Of a stretch of 64,000 nucleotides of DNA, positions 46,355 through 54,396 are shown one piece after another. How positions within the stretch are numbered: position 1 is the stretch's first letter; every line of letters begins with the position of its first letter. The stretch is taken from contig NZ_JACBJG010000005.1 of the NCBI RefSeq assembly GCF_015910535.1, forward strand, positions 186,001-250,000, read 5' to 3'. A program made the position numbers and the translations under genes. The notes beneath the pieces are model-generated. The model saw only the letters and a list, made by a program, of their open reading frames with translations. It had not been told where the DNA came from and ran no database searches. This DNA comes from Saccharomonospora sp. NB11 (GTDB taxonomy: Bacteria > Actinomycetota > Actinomycetes > Mycobacteriales > Pseudonocardiaceae).

Positions 46355-47173
46355 GTGACCTCGATATCACTCCCCGGACTGGCACTCGACTACGACGATG
46401 TCGGCCACGGTGACGTCGTGGTCCTCCTGCACGGCCACCCCTTCGATCGCTCGCTGTGGCGCCCCCAGGTGCAGCGACTCGCCGCCGAGGGTTTCCGCGT
46501 GGTGGCACCGGATCTCCGCGGCTACGGAGGCAGTCGACTCGACACCGCCACGCCCGACCTCACCACCCCGTTCGCGCAGCACGCCCTCGACGTGGCCGTC
46601 CTCCTCGACCACCTCGGCATCGACACGTTCGTCCTCGGTGGACTGTCGATGGGGGGCCAACTCGCCCTGGAGTGCCACCGCCAGTTCGGCGAACGGATCG
46701 ACGCGCTCGTGCTCGCCGCCACCTCGGCACGCGCCGACACGCCGGCCCAACGACGCGAACGACTGGAGACAGCCGAACGACTGTCCCGCAGCGGGGGGAT
46801 GGGCTCCCTCCCCGACGAGTTACTCCCCCGCATGCTCGGCGAACACAGCAGGCGGACGCTGCCCGCCACCGTGAAGCACGTGAGCCGGATGATGCACGCG
46901 GCCCCACCGTTGGGGGCGGCGGCCGCGATGCGGGGCCGGGCCGCGAGGCCCGACTACGTCGACCACCTCGACGACGTCACGGTGCCCACGCTCGTCGTCG
47001 TCGGCACCGAGGACACGTACACGCCCGTCGCGGAGGCCGAACTGCTCGCCCAGCGCATCCGGCATTCCCGGCTCGTGGTCCTCGACAGGGTCGGACACCT
47101 GCCGAACCTCGAACGGGAGACCGAGTTCAACGACCACCTCGTCACGTTCCTGCGGTCGACGCGCTCGGAGTGA
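46355..47173 (+). CDS. Alpha/beta hydrolase
   Basis: 272 residues. The nucleophile is in GLSMGG (Ser), the oxyanion region is HGHPFD, Asp is in VVVGTEDTYTP and His in RVGHLPN. Such enzymes include esterases and haloperoxidase-like hydrolases; substrate unknown. Start is GTG with a -10 six nt upstream, so the mRNA is probably leaderless. The MocR regulator is encoded divergently. Confidence 0.87.
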   Translation: MTSISLPGLALDYDDVGHGDVVVLLHGHPFDRSLWRPQVQRLAAEGFRVVAPDLRGYGGSRLDTATPDLTTPFAQHALDVAVLLDHLGIDTFVLGGLSMGGQLALECHRQFGERIDALVLAATSARADTPAQRRERLETAERLSRSGGMGSLPDELLPRMLGEHSRRTLPATVKHVSRMMHAAPPLGAAAAMRGRAARPDYVDHLDDVTVPTLVVVGTEDTYTPVAEAELLAQRIRHSRLVVLDRVGHLPNLERETEFNDHLVTFLRSTRSE

Positions 47174-47402
47174 CGAGCCGGACGACCACGCCCAGACCGG
47201 ACACTGTGGACAGGAGACCGACACGGCGACGACGCGGACGGTGACCACCGTCGTCGCCGACGGTAACCAGGCGTGTCGGGAACGGGCCATTGTGCCACAG
47301 GACCGGGGGCCGGACGGGCAATCCCTACCCGTGACGACCCACCGTCATGATCTACGGTAAGACAGCTCAGCTCGGCTGTTCCTGGTCCGGAGGGCTCAGT
47401 AC

Positions 47403-47999
47403 GTGGACAACGATGTGTCGGTGGCCCGGCTCCCCGACGACGACTGGAACGATCGGAATCCGCCGGGGCCGGGCTCGCGGATCCGCATGCTCGCGGTCAT
47501 GGGTGCCGTGGTGGTGGGGTGCGGAGTCGCGGCCATCGTCGTGAACCTCGCACCGAGCAACCGTGACGACCGGGCGGACGACGGCGGCGAGCGGATCGTG
47601 GTCATCGACCCCGAACGCACCGACCTCTACCCCACCCAGACCGTCGCTCCCACGTCGAGCCACGAGATCGTCTCCGAGACCACGAACCCCACTCGGCAGA
47701 TCTCGTCGTCCCCGCTGGAGGAACTCCCCGACGGCGGCGGCGAACCTCCGGGCGACACCGGCCCGGGCGACTCCGACGACGTCGGTGATCCCGGCGATCC
47801 CACCGATCCCGACGACGGCGACGAAGACCCCGACGAGGCCACGACCACTCCGTCGACACCGCCGTCGGGCCCGACCAGCACTCCCCCGCCGTCCACGCCG
47901 CCCACCACCACGCCGTCCGACGACCCCGACGACGGTGAGGACGAGGAGGAAGAAGAGGAGGAGTGCACTCCCAAGTGGTGGATCGGCTGCTGGTTCTGA
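47403..47999 (+). CDS. Single-pass membrane protein with acidic stalk and CTPKWWIGCWF tail
   Basis: 198 residues. Cytosolic N-terminus with RIRML anchors, one hydrophobic helix (residues about 29-51, AVMGAVVVGCGVAAIVVNLA), then about 130 residues of Thr/Pro/Asp/Gly-rich low complexity, a run of Glu, and a terminal segment with C188, W192, W193, C196, W197 and F198. Two Cys spaced by seven residues could form a disulfide loop presenting aromatic residues outside the cell (inference). GGAGG lies about 9 nt before GTG 47403. No family recognised; the stalk-like architecture suggests a surface receptor or displayed peptide. Confidence 0.75.
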   Translation: MDNDVSVARLPDDDWNDRNPPGPGSRIRMLAVMGAVVVGCGVAAIVVNLAPSNRDDRADDGGERIVVIDPERTDLYPTQTVAPTSSHEIVSETTNPTRQISSSPLEELPDGGGEPPGDTGPGDSDDVGDPGDPTDPDDGDEDPDEATTTPSTPPSGPTSTPPPSTPPTTTPSDDPDDGEDEEEEEEECTPKWWIGCWF

Positions 48000-48034
48000 C
48001 CCACCTCGACCGCACCGTCCACACCGCCGACGCG

Positions 48035-48060
48035 GTGTACCGCGAGCGCACCTCGGGTAG
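48035..48060 (+). promoter_or_regulatory. SigB/SigF-like promoter for the iron-redox enzyme gene
   Basis: GTGT-N16-GGGTAG, 9 nt before GTG 48070. With a transcript start about 7-10 nt after the -10 this would be leaderless. The -35 fits GNNT only. Confidence 0.5.
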
Positions 48061-48069
48061 CCCGCTCGT

Positions 48070-49119
48070 GTGAGTACGAGTGTGAGAGCCCCCGCCCCGT
48101 CGACCCCCGCCGAGGTGGCACCGCTGCCGCTTCCCCGCGGCCCGGTGTCGGCGGCCGTGGTGTCAGCGCTACGGGACGAACCCGGCCGCACCACGCTTCC
48201 CTCCGACGTCGCACCACTCGACCCCTACGGCGACGATCTCCAGCTCACCCTGCAAGTCTGCTACGAACTGCACTACCGAGGGTTTTCCGACGCCGCACCC
48301 GACTGGGAGTGGGACCCCGAGCTGTTGCGCCTGCGGTCGGAACTGGAGGCCCGATTCCTCACGGCGTTGCGAGCCGACGTGCCCGGTCGGGGGCGCGACA
48401 CCGACGTCGAGGGCACGCTCGACGAACTGCTGGTGGAGCCCGTCCACGGCTCCGGGCCGAGCCACTGGTTGCGCGACGAAGGCACGTGGGAACAGCTACG
48501 GGAGTACTTCGCCCTGCGCTCGATCTACCACCTCAAGGAGGCCGACCCCCACGCGTGGGCGATCCCCCGACTCCGCGGGCAGGCGAAGGCCGCGCTCGTG
48601 GCCGTCGAGTTCGACGAGTACGGCGGAGGTCGCCACGACCGCATGCACTCCCGGCTCTACGCCGATCTGCTCGACGCCGCCGGACTGCGCAGCGACTACC
48701 TCGGCTACCTCGACCAGGCCCCGCCGCAGGCGCTCGCCACCGTGAACCTGATGTCGCTGTTCGGTCTGCATCGGACGTTGCGTGCGGCCCTCGTGGGTCA
48801 CTTCGCGGCAGCCGAGATCAGCACGGCACCCAGCGCGAGCCGGATGGTGCAGGCGATCGACCGGCTCGGCGCGCCCGAGGCTTGCCGTTTCTTCTTCTCC
48901 GAGCACGTCGAGGCCGACGCGGTGCACGAGCAGGTGATGCGTCACGAGGTGATCGGCGACCTGCTGCGCCACGAACCCGACCTCGCCGCCGACGTGGTGT
49001 TCGGCATCCAGGCCACCGAGCTGCTCGAAGCCCACCTCGCCGACCACCTGATGAGCCACTGGCGGCGGGGCCTGCCCACGATCCCGCTGGAGACCGAGGT
49101 CACCGATCCTGCGCGCTGA
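48070..49119 (+). CDS. Iron-containing redox enzyme, heme-oxygenase-like fold
   Basis: 349 residues. Helical proteins of this class bind a di-iron site through conserved His/Glu/Asp residues, here probably in YHLKEADPHAW, VEFDEYGGGRHDRMH and FFFSEHVEADAVHEQVMRHEV. The chemistry is unknown in this group. It converges on the CDGSH gene (18 nt between stops); heme-oxygenase-like enzyme with CDGSH and HemK2-like neighbours is an arrangement I recall from other actinobacteria. Confidence 0.83.
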   Translation: MSTSVRAPAPSTPAEVAPLPLPRGPVSAAVVSALRDEPGRTTLPSDVAPLDPYGDDLQLTLQVCYELHYRGFSDAAPDWEWDPELLRLRSELEARFLTALRADVPGRGRDTDVEGTLDELLVEPVHGSGPSHWLRDEGTWEQLREYFALRSIYHLKEADPHAWAIPRLRGQAKAALVAVEFDEYGGGRHDRMHSRLYADLLDAAGLRSDYLGYLDQAPPQALATVNLMSLFGLHRTLRAALVGHFAAAEISTAPSASRMVQAIDRLGAPEACRFFFSEHVEADAVHEQVMRHEVIGDLLRHEPDLAADVVFGIQATELLEAHLADHLMSHWRRGLPTIPLETEVTDPAR

Positions 49120-49137
49120 GCCCGACGGCGACGCCGG

Positions 49138-49395
49138 TCAACGCCGCTTGCGGCGGTGGCTGGCGTCGCAGAACGGGTAGTTGCGGCTGCGACGGCACGC
49201 GCAGACGGCGACCTGGAACCGGTCCGACACCACGGTCGAGCCGTCGGGGAGCTGGAACTCCACCGGGCCCTCGACCAGCACGGGCCCCCCGGGCACCACG
49301 GTGACCCGGCGCGGCTGCCGCGCGATGCCAGGCGCCCGCGCGTCGCGGTGTGCGGAGACGGGACGGTCAGGCCGTCCGTTCGGTGCGGTCGGCAC
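49138..49395 (-). CDS. CDGSH iron-sulfur domain protein
   Basis: 85 residues. The Fe-S motif is C-A-C-R-R-S-R-N-Y-P-F-C-D-A-S-H with three Cys and one His ligands, as in mitoNEET-type CDGSH domains but with Ala for Gly after the Asp. The N-terminal half is a beta cap. It probably holds a [2Fe-2S] cluster with redox or cluster-transfer role (inference). The GTG start lies 29 nt inside the upstream methyltransferase gene. Confidence 0.85.
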   Translation of the reverse strand: MPTAPNGRPDRPVSAHRDARAPGIARQPRRVTVVPGGPVLVEGPVEFQLPDGSTVVSDRFQVAVCACRRSRNYPFCDASHRRKRR

Positions 49396-50035
49396 GGATC
49401 ACCACCAACTCCTCCTCGCGCTGGCCGTCGGCGATCAGGCCGCGCTGTTCGAGATACCGTGCCCGTCCTCGCAGCACCGGACCGAACGGCACCGGCTGGC
49501 GCGCCACGACCGACGTCTTCAGCCCGGCCTCCGCCAACGCCGACACCGTCGCCTCGACCCCGGACAACGACGACTGCACGAGCAGGAAGCACCCACCCTC
49601 GCACAGCAGAGTGGGGACGACGGCACACAGCGGATCGATCACCGAGCGACCGTCGTCGCCCGCGTCCCACCGACGTGAGCGCTTCGGCGACTCCGACGAC
49701 CACGGCACGTACGGCGGGTTGGCGAGCACCAAGTCGAACGGCCCGGGCGGTGGCGCGGTGACCACGTCCGTCCGGCACACCCGCACGGGCAGCCTCCGCA
49801 CCCGCGCGTTGAGCCACGCGGCGGCGAGCGCCCGGCGCGACACGTCCACGGCGAGGACCTCGGCCGCCCCGGCGCGCGCCGCCGTGAGAGCCAGTGCACC
49901 CGTGCCGGTGCCGACGTCGAGCACCCGCGCGTCCTCCGGCAGGGTCACCCCGCGGAACGCCTCCGTCAGCAGCTCGGTGTCGTCCTGAGGCCGATACACC
50001 CCGGGAGGTCGCAGCAACAGCATTCGTCTACTCAT
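49367..50035 (-). CDS. HemK2/MTQ2-type N5-glutamine methyltransferase
   Basis: 222 residues. SAM-binding VLDVGTGTGALALTAA and the catalytic NPPY motif (LVLANPPYVPW) put it in the HemK2/MTQ2 group of glutamine methyltransferases that modify a release factor or other GGQ-type protein. Start ATG 50035 overlaps the DUF4235 stop; its own 3' end overlaps the CDGSH gene, so all five minus-strand genes from 50970 to 49138 look like one operon. Confidence 0.85.
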   Translation of the reverse strand: MSRRMLLLRPPGVYRPQDDTELLTEAFRGVTLPEDARVLDVGTGTGALALTAARAGAAEVLAVDVSRRALAAAWLNARVRRLPVRVCRTDVVTAPPPGPFDLVLANPPYVPWSSESPKRSRRWDAGDDGRSVIDPLCAVVPTLLCEGGCFLLVQSSLSGVEATVSALAEAGLKTSVVARQPVPFGPVLRGRARYLEQRGLIADGQREEELVVIRADRTERTA

Positions 50036-50291
50036 TCCCCGGCCAGGCACCGGTCGCCTTCTCGTAACCCGCGGCACCGGCCCGGTCGACCGCCGCCCTC
50101 ACCGCGCCCGCGATCGCCCCCTGCGCGGCGGCGGCAGCGACGACCTGCCATGCGGTGAATCGTCGGTCGGTGGGTTTCGGGGCCTTCGAATCGCCCGTCA
50201 CCCGCTTCCACACCTGCCTGAACATCGCGCTGGACAGCAGTGCTCCCCCGAAGCTCACGATCAGGCTGAGCGGCCGGTAGAGCGCCTTCAT
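50028..50291 (-). CDS. DUF4235 membrane protein
   Basis: 87 residues. MKALYRPLSLIVSFGGALLSSAMFRQVWKRVTG is the family start; a second helix (WQVVAAAAAQGAIAGAVRAAV) follows. Small inner-membrane protein with unknown role, often next to DUF3618 and a holin-like gene. Overlaps DUF3618 by 4 bp upstream and the methyltransferase start by 8 bp downstream. Confidence 0.85.
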   Translation of the reverse strand: MKALYRPLSLIVSFGGALLSSAMFRQVWKRVTGDSKAPKPTDRRFTAWQVVAAAAAQGAIAGAVRAAVDRAGAAGYEKATGAWPGNE

Positions 50292-50560
50292 CGCTTGATC
50301 CTCCAGGTGAGCAGCCCCCCGAAGGCCAGTGCGAGCACGGAGCCGCAGGCCGCGACGAGCACGGGATTCGCGCGCATCGTGTCGAGCACGACCCGGGACC
50401 GATCCTGGAACTGCTCCTTGGCCCGTTCACCCACGTTCAACCGCTGCATGAGTTCCCTGGCCGTCTCGCGCAGCTCCTGGCGGGTCAGCTCGATGTCGGT
50501 GCGGGCCTGCTCCACCGTCTGCGGGAACTCGTCGGATTCGCTCGGTGTCGAGGCACTCAT
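50288..50560 (-). CDS. DUF3618 protein
   Basis: 90 residues. A cytosolic helix (VEQARTDIELTRQELRETARELMQRLNV, amphipathic) is followed by one membrane helix (PVLVAACGSVLALAFGGLLTW). Known family; unknown function. Middle gene of a three-gene membrane set with ATGA overlaps on both sides. Confidence 0.87.
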   Translation of the reverse strand: MSASTPSESDEFPQTVEQARTDIELTRQELRETARELMQRLNVGERAKEQFQDRSRVVLDTMRANPVLVAACGSVLALAFGGLLTWRIKR

Positions 50561-50970
50561 CGCCGCATCGACTCCTTCACCACGGCGATGTCCTTGCGCA
50601 CGCTCTCGATCGACTCCCGTGGCACGGGCGGTGACGCCTTCTGCATCTGACGTCTGCCCAGCAGCGCGAGCAGACCCGCCAGCAGCAACAGCGCGCCGCC
50701 CACCACGAGCGCCGCCGCCCAGGCGGGCAAGACGAGCGCGAGCGCCAGGATGGCCGCGGTGACGAGCACCGCGAGTCCGAACAGCGCGACGAGCCCCCCG
50801 GCCCCGGCCATTCCGGCGCCCACCCCGACCCGCTTGCCTTTGGCCTGCAGCTCCGCCTTGGCGATCATCATCTCGTCCCGGACGAGCCTGCTCACCTGCG
50901 CGGACAGGTCGTTGACGAGTTCCGCCACCGAGCGCTGTTCCATGGCGTCACGCTGTTGGTCGTACACCAC
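50557..50970 (-). CDS. Holin-like (phage_holin_3_6) membrane protein
   Basis: 137 residues. After SVAELVNDLSAQVSRLVRDEMMIAKAELQAK, a typical lead-in, two hydrophobic segments follow (GLVALFGLAVLVTAAILALAL; AAALVVGGALLLLAGLLALLG). The phage-holin name is a family label only; such proteins are chromosomal in most actinobacteria and not part of a prophage. GGAGG precedes GTG 50970. A SigB-like promoter lies upstream. Confidence 0.85.
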   Translation of the reverse strand: MVYDQQRDAMEQRSVAELVNDLSAQVSRLVRDEMMIAKAELQAKGKRVGVGAGMAGAGGLVALFGLAVLVTAAILALALVLPAWAAALVVGGALLLLAGLLALLGRRQMQKASPPVPRESIESVRKDIAVVKESMRR

Positions 50971-51033
50971 GGTTTCCTCCCGAGTTCGTCGTGCACAGGC
51001 GGCACCGAGTGGGCACCCGGCAGTGGTCACCGT

Positions 51034-51059
51034 GTGCCCCGCAGCGACCTGGCACAAAC
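51034..51059 (-). promoter_or_regulatory. SigB/SigF-like promoter for the holin/DUF3618/DUF4235 operon
   Basis: Minus strand GTTT-N16-GGGCAC, about 64 nt before GTG 50970. The -10 has C in place of T at the fourth position. Confidence 0.6.
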
Positions 51060-51121
51060 CTTCGCGACAGCCCGGCGAAACGCCCGCGAACGGCGGAATC
51101 CGCGGACTTGCACCCGGGTGA

Positions 51122-51146
51122 GTGTGGACATCGGACCTGGGGGTAT
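51122..51146 (+). promoter_or_regulatory. SigB/SigF-like promoter for the SpoIIAB-like gene
   Basis: GTGT-N15-GGGTAT, 12 nt before ATG 51159. The -10 equals the mycobacterial SigF consensus. Confidence 0.55.
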
Positions 51147-51158
51147 CCCGGCGGCATC

Positions 51159-51602
51159 ATGGGAAGACACGAATTGGTGGACTGGTTCGGCCCGAGGTGC
51201 CACGGGCCGATGGAGCTGCGGGTCCCGGCCGACCCGCGGCACCTGTCCGCGATCCGACTGCTGGCTCAGGCAGTGGCGCAACGCGAGGGGTTCGGGCCCG
51301 ACGAGGTCACCGACATCGTCCTCGCCGTCGACGAGGCGTGCGCGAGCCTGATCCGCGCCTCCGTCCCCGGCGCGCTGCTCACCTGCCGGCTGTCGGTCAC
51401 GTTCGGGACGCTGCGCGCAGAGGTGTTCGCCACGACCGTCTCCGGCGGCGTACCGAGTTCACAGTCCCTCGGGTGGCAGGTGCTGGGCACGGTCACCGAC
51501 TCCGTGTCGGCGTGGCGGTACGAGAACGACCCGCACCGGGACACCGACCGCGTCGTGCACATCGACTTCGCGAAGCAGGGGGCGGGACGCATGGCTCGCT
51601 AG
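51159..51602 (+). CDS. SpoIIAB/RsbW-like ATP-binding protein
   Basis: 147 residues of GHKL ATPase fold: MELRVPADPRHLSAIRLLAQAVAQREGF then DEVTDIVLAVDEACASLIRAS (N-box), where Asn of the usual EAxxNAI is replaced by Ser. Such proteins are anti-sigma factors or stress kinases controlling SigB/SigF; here it lies among SigB-like promoters. The altered N-box may reduce ATP binding (inference). Confidence 0.72.
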   Translation: MGRHELVDWFGPRCHGPMELRVPADPRHLSAIRLLAQAVAQREGFGPDEVTDIVLAVDEACASLIRASVPGALLTCRLSVTFGTLRAEVFATTVSGGVPSSQSLGWQVLGTVTDSVSAWRYENDPHRDTDRVVHIDFAKQGAGRMAR

Positions 51603-51658
51603 GCCGCTCGACCGCGCCGAGCGCGGCGGTCACGGTCCACGACGTCGGAAGGGGCACG

Positions 51659-52087
51659 ATGAATCCTTCGACACCGTCACCGTCCCCGACGCTGCGCATC
51701 GGGGTCGGGGTGATCGGGTTGGCCTACCTGGTGCTCGGCATCGCCGGGTTCGCCGTGGCCGGGTCGGACATGGGCTACGACCCGTCGCGCACGGTGTGGG
51801 TGTTCGGGGTCAGCGGCCTGTTGAACATCGGCCACACCGCGGTCGGGGCATTGGGGTTGGCCGCCACCCACAACGAGGGTAACCTGCGCGCCTTCGGGTG
51901 GTTGAGTTTCTTCGCGTTCACCGGGCTCTCGGCATACAGCATCCTCGCCGTCACCGTCTCGCCGCTCGGCAATCTGGCGAACGTCCACGTGGCCAACGCG
52001 TGCCTGTACGGGGTGACGGCGGTGCTCGGACTGCTGGCCACCGTGGTTCCCACCCGAGGCGGGACGGCCACCGGACACGCCACGTGA
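51659..52087 (+). CDS. DUF4383 membrane protein
   Basis: 142 residues with four hydrophobic helices (GVGVIGLAYLVLGIAGFAVAG; VWVFGVSGLLNIGHTAVGALGL; AFGWLSFFAFTGLSAYSILAV; LYGVTAVLGLLATVV). The HT motif in helix 2 is typical. Function unknown. AAGGGG precedes the ATG; 57 nt after the ATPase, so possibly the same transcript. Confidence 0.85.
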   Translation: MNPSTPSPSPTLRIGVGVIGLAYLVLGIAGFAVAGSDMGYDPSRTVWVFGVSGLLNIGHTAVGALGLAATHNEGNLRAFGWLSFFAFTGLSAYSILAVTVSPLGNLANVHVANACLYGVTAVLGLLATVVPTRGGTATGHAT

Positions 52088-52147
52088 CGAGCCCGCCGTC
52101 GCTCGCCACCGGGTGTCACCGACCGGCGACCCGCCGCGTCGTGCGCG

Positions 52148-52173
52148 GTTTAACACGCTGAACCGGCGGGCAA
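52148..52173 (+). promoter_or_regulatory. SigB/SigF-like promoter for the GT operon
   Basis: GTTT-N16-GGGCAA, 10 nt before ATG 52184. It falls inside a partial inverted repeat (CGGTT ... AACCG). Confidence 0.65.
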
Positions 52174-52183
52174 CTTCGGTGAC

Positions 52184-53128
52184 ATGGAACTGCTCGTGTG
52201 GCACGTCCACGGCTCGTGGACAACCGCGTTCGTCCAAGGGAAGCACACGTATCTGCTGCCTACTGTGGACGATCGCGGTCCGTGGGGCAGGGGCCGATGC
52301 GGACGACCTTGGCCGGAGTCGGCGATCGAGGTCACCCCCGACGAGCTGCGCGAGCGGACCGTGGACGCCGTCGTCCTCCAGCGCCCCGAGGAGATCGCGC
52401 TGACCCGGCGCTGGCTCGGCCACGAACCCGGGATCGACGTGCCCGCCGTCTACGTCGAGCACAACACGCCCCGCGAACACGCCGCGACCAGCCGACACCC
52501 GCTGGCCGCGCGACGCGACATCCCCCTCGTGCACGTCACGCACTACAACGAGCTGATGTGGGACAACGGCGTCGCCCCCACCGTGGTGATCGACCACGGC
52601 ATCGTCGACCCGGGCCACCGCTACACCGGTGAACTCGCCCGTGCGGCCGTGCTCATCAACGAACCCGTCCGCCGCGGGCGGGTGGTGGGCACCGACCTGT
52701 TGCCCGCGATCGCGAAGGCCGCCCCGGTCGACCTGTACGGGATCGGCGTCACCGACGTCGCCGTCGCCGGCGTGACCCCCGTCGGCGACCTGCCCAGCGA
52801 CGAGCTGCACGACGCGATGGCGGCCCGGCGCGTCTACGTGCACACCGCACGGTGGACGTCGCTCGGCCTGTCGCTGTTGGAGGCGATGCACCTCGGGATG
52901 CCCGTGGTCGCCGTGGCCTCCACCGAGGCCGCCACGGCCGTCCCCGCCGAGGCGGGTCTGGTGTCCACCGACGTCGACGACCTCGCCTCCGCGGTCTCGA
53001 CCCTCTGCTCCGACGCCGAACTGGCCACGCGCATGGGCAAGTCGGCCCGCGAGTACGCCCTCGCGCACTTCGGTCTTCCCGCGTTCCTGTCCCGCTGGGA
53101 CGCGTTGCTCGACTCGCTCACACCGTGA
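52184..53128 (+). CDS. Glycosyltransferase, GT4-like
   Basis: 314 residues. The C-terminal donor-binding half shows VYVHTARWTSLGLSLLEAMHLGMPVVAVAS, equivalent to the GT4 nucleotide-sugar loop (a Glu after Leu-Leu at the catalytic end). The N-terminal half is shorter than normal, with HNTPREHAA. Likely transfers a sugar from an NDP-sugar in glycan synthesis. It leads an operon with the next gene (14-nt gap). Confidence 0.82.
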   Translation: MELLVWHVHGSWTTAFVQGKHTYLLPTVDDRGPWGRGRCGRPWPESAIEVTPDELRERTVDAVVLQRPEEIALTRRWLGHEPGIDVPAVYVEHNTPREHAATSRHPLAARRDIPLVHVTHYNELMWDNGVAPTVVIDHGIVDPGHRYTGELARAAVLINEPVRRGRVVGTDLLPAIAKAAPVDLYGIGVTDVAVAGVTPVGDLPSDELHDAMAARRVYVHTARWTSLGLSLLEAMHLGMPVVAVASTEAATAVPAEAGLVSTDVDDLASAVSTLCSDAELATRMGKSAREYALAHFGLPAFLSRWDALLDSLTP

Positions 53129-53142
53129 CAAGCGGAGGCACG

Positions 53143-54354
53143 ATGAAGATCTCGATGGTGTCCGAGCACGCGAGCCCGCTGGCGGCCCTGGGCGAGGTCG
53201 ACGCGGGCGGTCAGAACGTCCACGTCGCCGAGCTGTCCGCAGGGCTCGTCCGAGCCGGGCACGAGGTGACGGTCTACACCCGACGAGACGACGAGGACCT
53301 CCCCGACGAGGTCACCACCCCCGCCGGGTACCGCGTCGTCCACGTACCCGCCGGTCCCGCCCGGTACCTGCCGAAGGACGAGCTGCTGCCCCACATGGGC
53401 GAGTTCACACGGTTCCTGTCGTCGCGGTGGGAGGTCGACCGCCCGGACATCGTCCACGCCCATTTCTGGATGTCGGGTCTGGCGGCGTTGATGGCCGCCC
53501 GCCCGCTGTCCGTCCCGGTGGTGCAGACGTTCCACGCGCTCGGTGTGGTCAAGCGCAGGCATCAGGGCGCCCACGACACCAGCCCCGCCGAGCGGATCGG
53601 CCTCGAACGACTCATCGGCAAGCACGCGGCGCGGGTCGCGACGACCTGTTCGGACGAGGTGTTCGAGCTGGTCCGCCTCGGGTTGCCACGCTCACGCATG
53701 TCGATCGTGCCGTGCGGCGTGGATCTGGAGCGGTTCTCCCCGTCGGGCCCGGCCGAGCAGCGACGCAACCGCTACCGGCTCGTGTCCGTGGGCAGACTGG
53801 TGCCGCGCAAGGGATTCGACGTCGCCATCGCAGCTCTGCGGTCGCTGCCGGAGACCGAACTGATCATCGCGGGCGGTCCGCAGGAGGGCAGGTTGACCGA
53901 GGACGCGGAGGCCACTCGACTGCTGCGCCTGGCCCGGCAGCTCGGGGTCGCCGACCGCGTGCACCTGCGCGGTCGGGTCGCCCGCGCCGACGTCCCCGCG
54001 CTGTTGCGGTCCGCCGACGTGGTCGTGTGCACCCCCTGGTACGAACCGTTCGGCATCGTGCCGCTGGAGGCCATGGCGTGCGGCGTACCGGTGGTGGCCT
54101 CGGCCGTGGGCGGACTCACCGACACCGTCGTCGACGGGGTCACCGGGCTGCACGTGCCACCGAAGCGCCCCGACGCGCTGGCCGCCGCCGTGCGCCGACT
54201 GCTGTCCGACGCCGCGCTGCGCGACGCGTACGGCATCGCGGGCGCCGACCGGGCTCGGTGCCGCTACTCGTGGGACCGCATCGCCTCCGACACGATGCGC
54301 GTCTACGAGCGGGTGGTCCCCGCGGCGGCGCTCAGCGGCGAGGAGACGGGCTGA
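53143..54354 (+). CDS. Glycosyltransferase family 4
   Basis: 403 residues. N-terminal GALGEVDAGGQNVHVAELSAGLVRAGHEVTVYTRR-like acceptor domain (here SPLAALGEVDAGGQ), C-terminal donor domain with WYEPFGIVPLEAMACGVPVV (the E-x7-E retaining motif). Resembles MshA- or sucrose-synthase-type GT4. GGAGG lies 5 nt before the ATG. Probably adds a sugar to the glycan built by the neighbouring cluster; substrate unknown. Confidence 0.87.
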   Translation: MKISMVSEHASPLAALGEVDAGGQNVHVAELSAGLVRAGHEVTVYTRRDDEDLPDEVTTPAGYRVVHVPAGPARYLPKDELLPHMGEFTRFLSSRWEVDRPDIVHAHFWMSGLAALMAARPLSVPVVQTFHALGVVKRRHQGAHDTSPAERIGLERLIGKHAARVATTCSDEVFELVRLGLPRSRMSIVPCGVDLERFSPSGPAEQRRNRYRLVSVGRLVPRKGFDVAIAALRSLPETELIIAGGPQEGRLTEDAEATRLLRLARQLGVADRVHLRGRVARADVPALLRSADVVVCTPWYEPFGIVPLEAMACGVPVVASAVGGLTDTVVDGVTGLHVPPKRPDALAAAVRRLLSDAALRDAYGIAGADRARCRYSWDRIASDTMRVYERVVPAAALSGEETG

Positions 54355-54396
54355 CCCCCGCCGCCCGGCGACGGGAATCAGCCCGGTGTCAGCAGC

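Noticed and set aside
50557-50970. Holin-family label as evidence of a prophage
   Set aside because: No other phage genes are near; the gene sits in an overlapping operon of chromosomal DUF3618/DUF4235 membrane proteins.
54348-54384. GGGCTGA...TCAGCCC inverted repeat as terminator after the GT4 gene
   Set aside because: Only seven paired bases across a 23-nt loop, no U-tract; too weak to report as a terminator.
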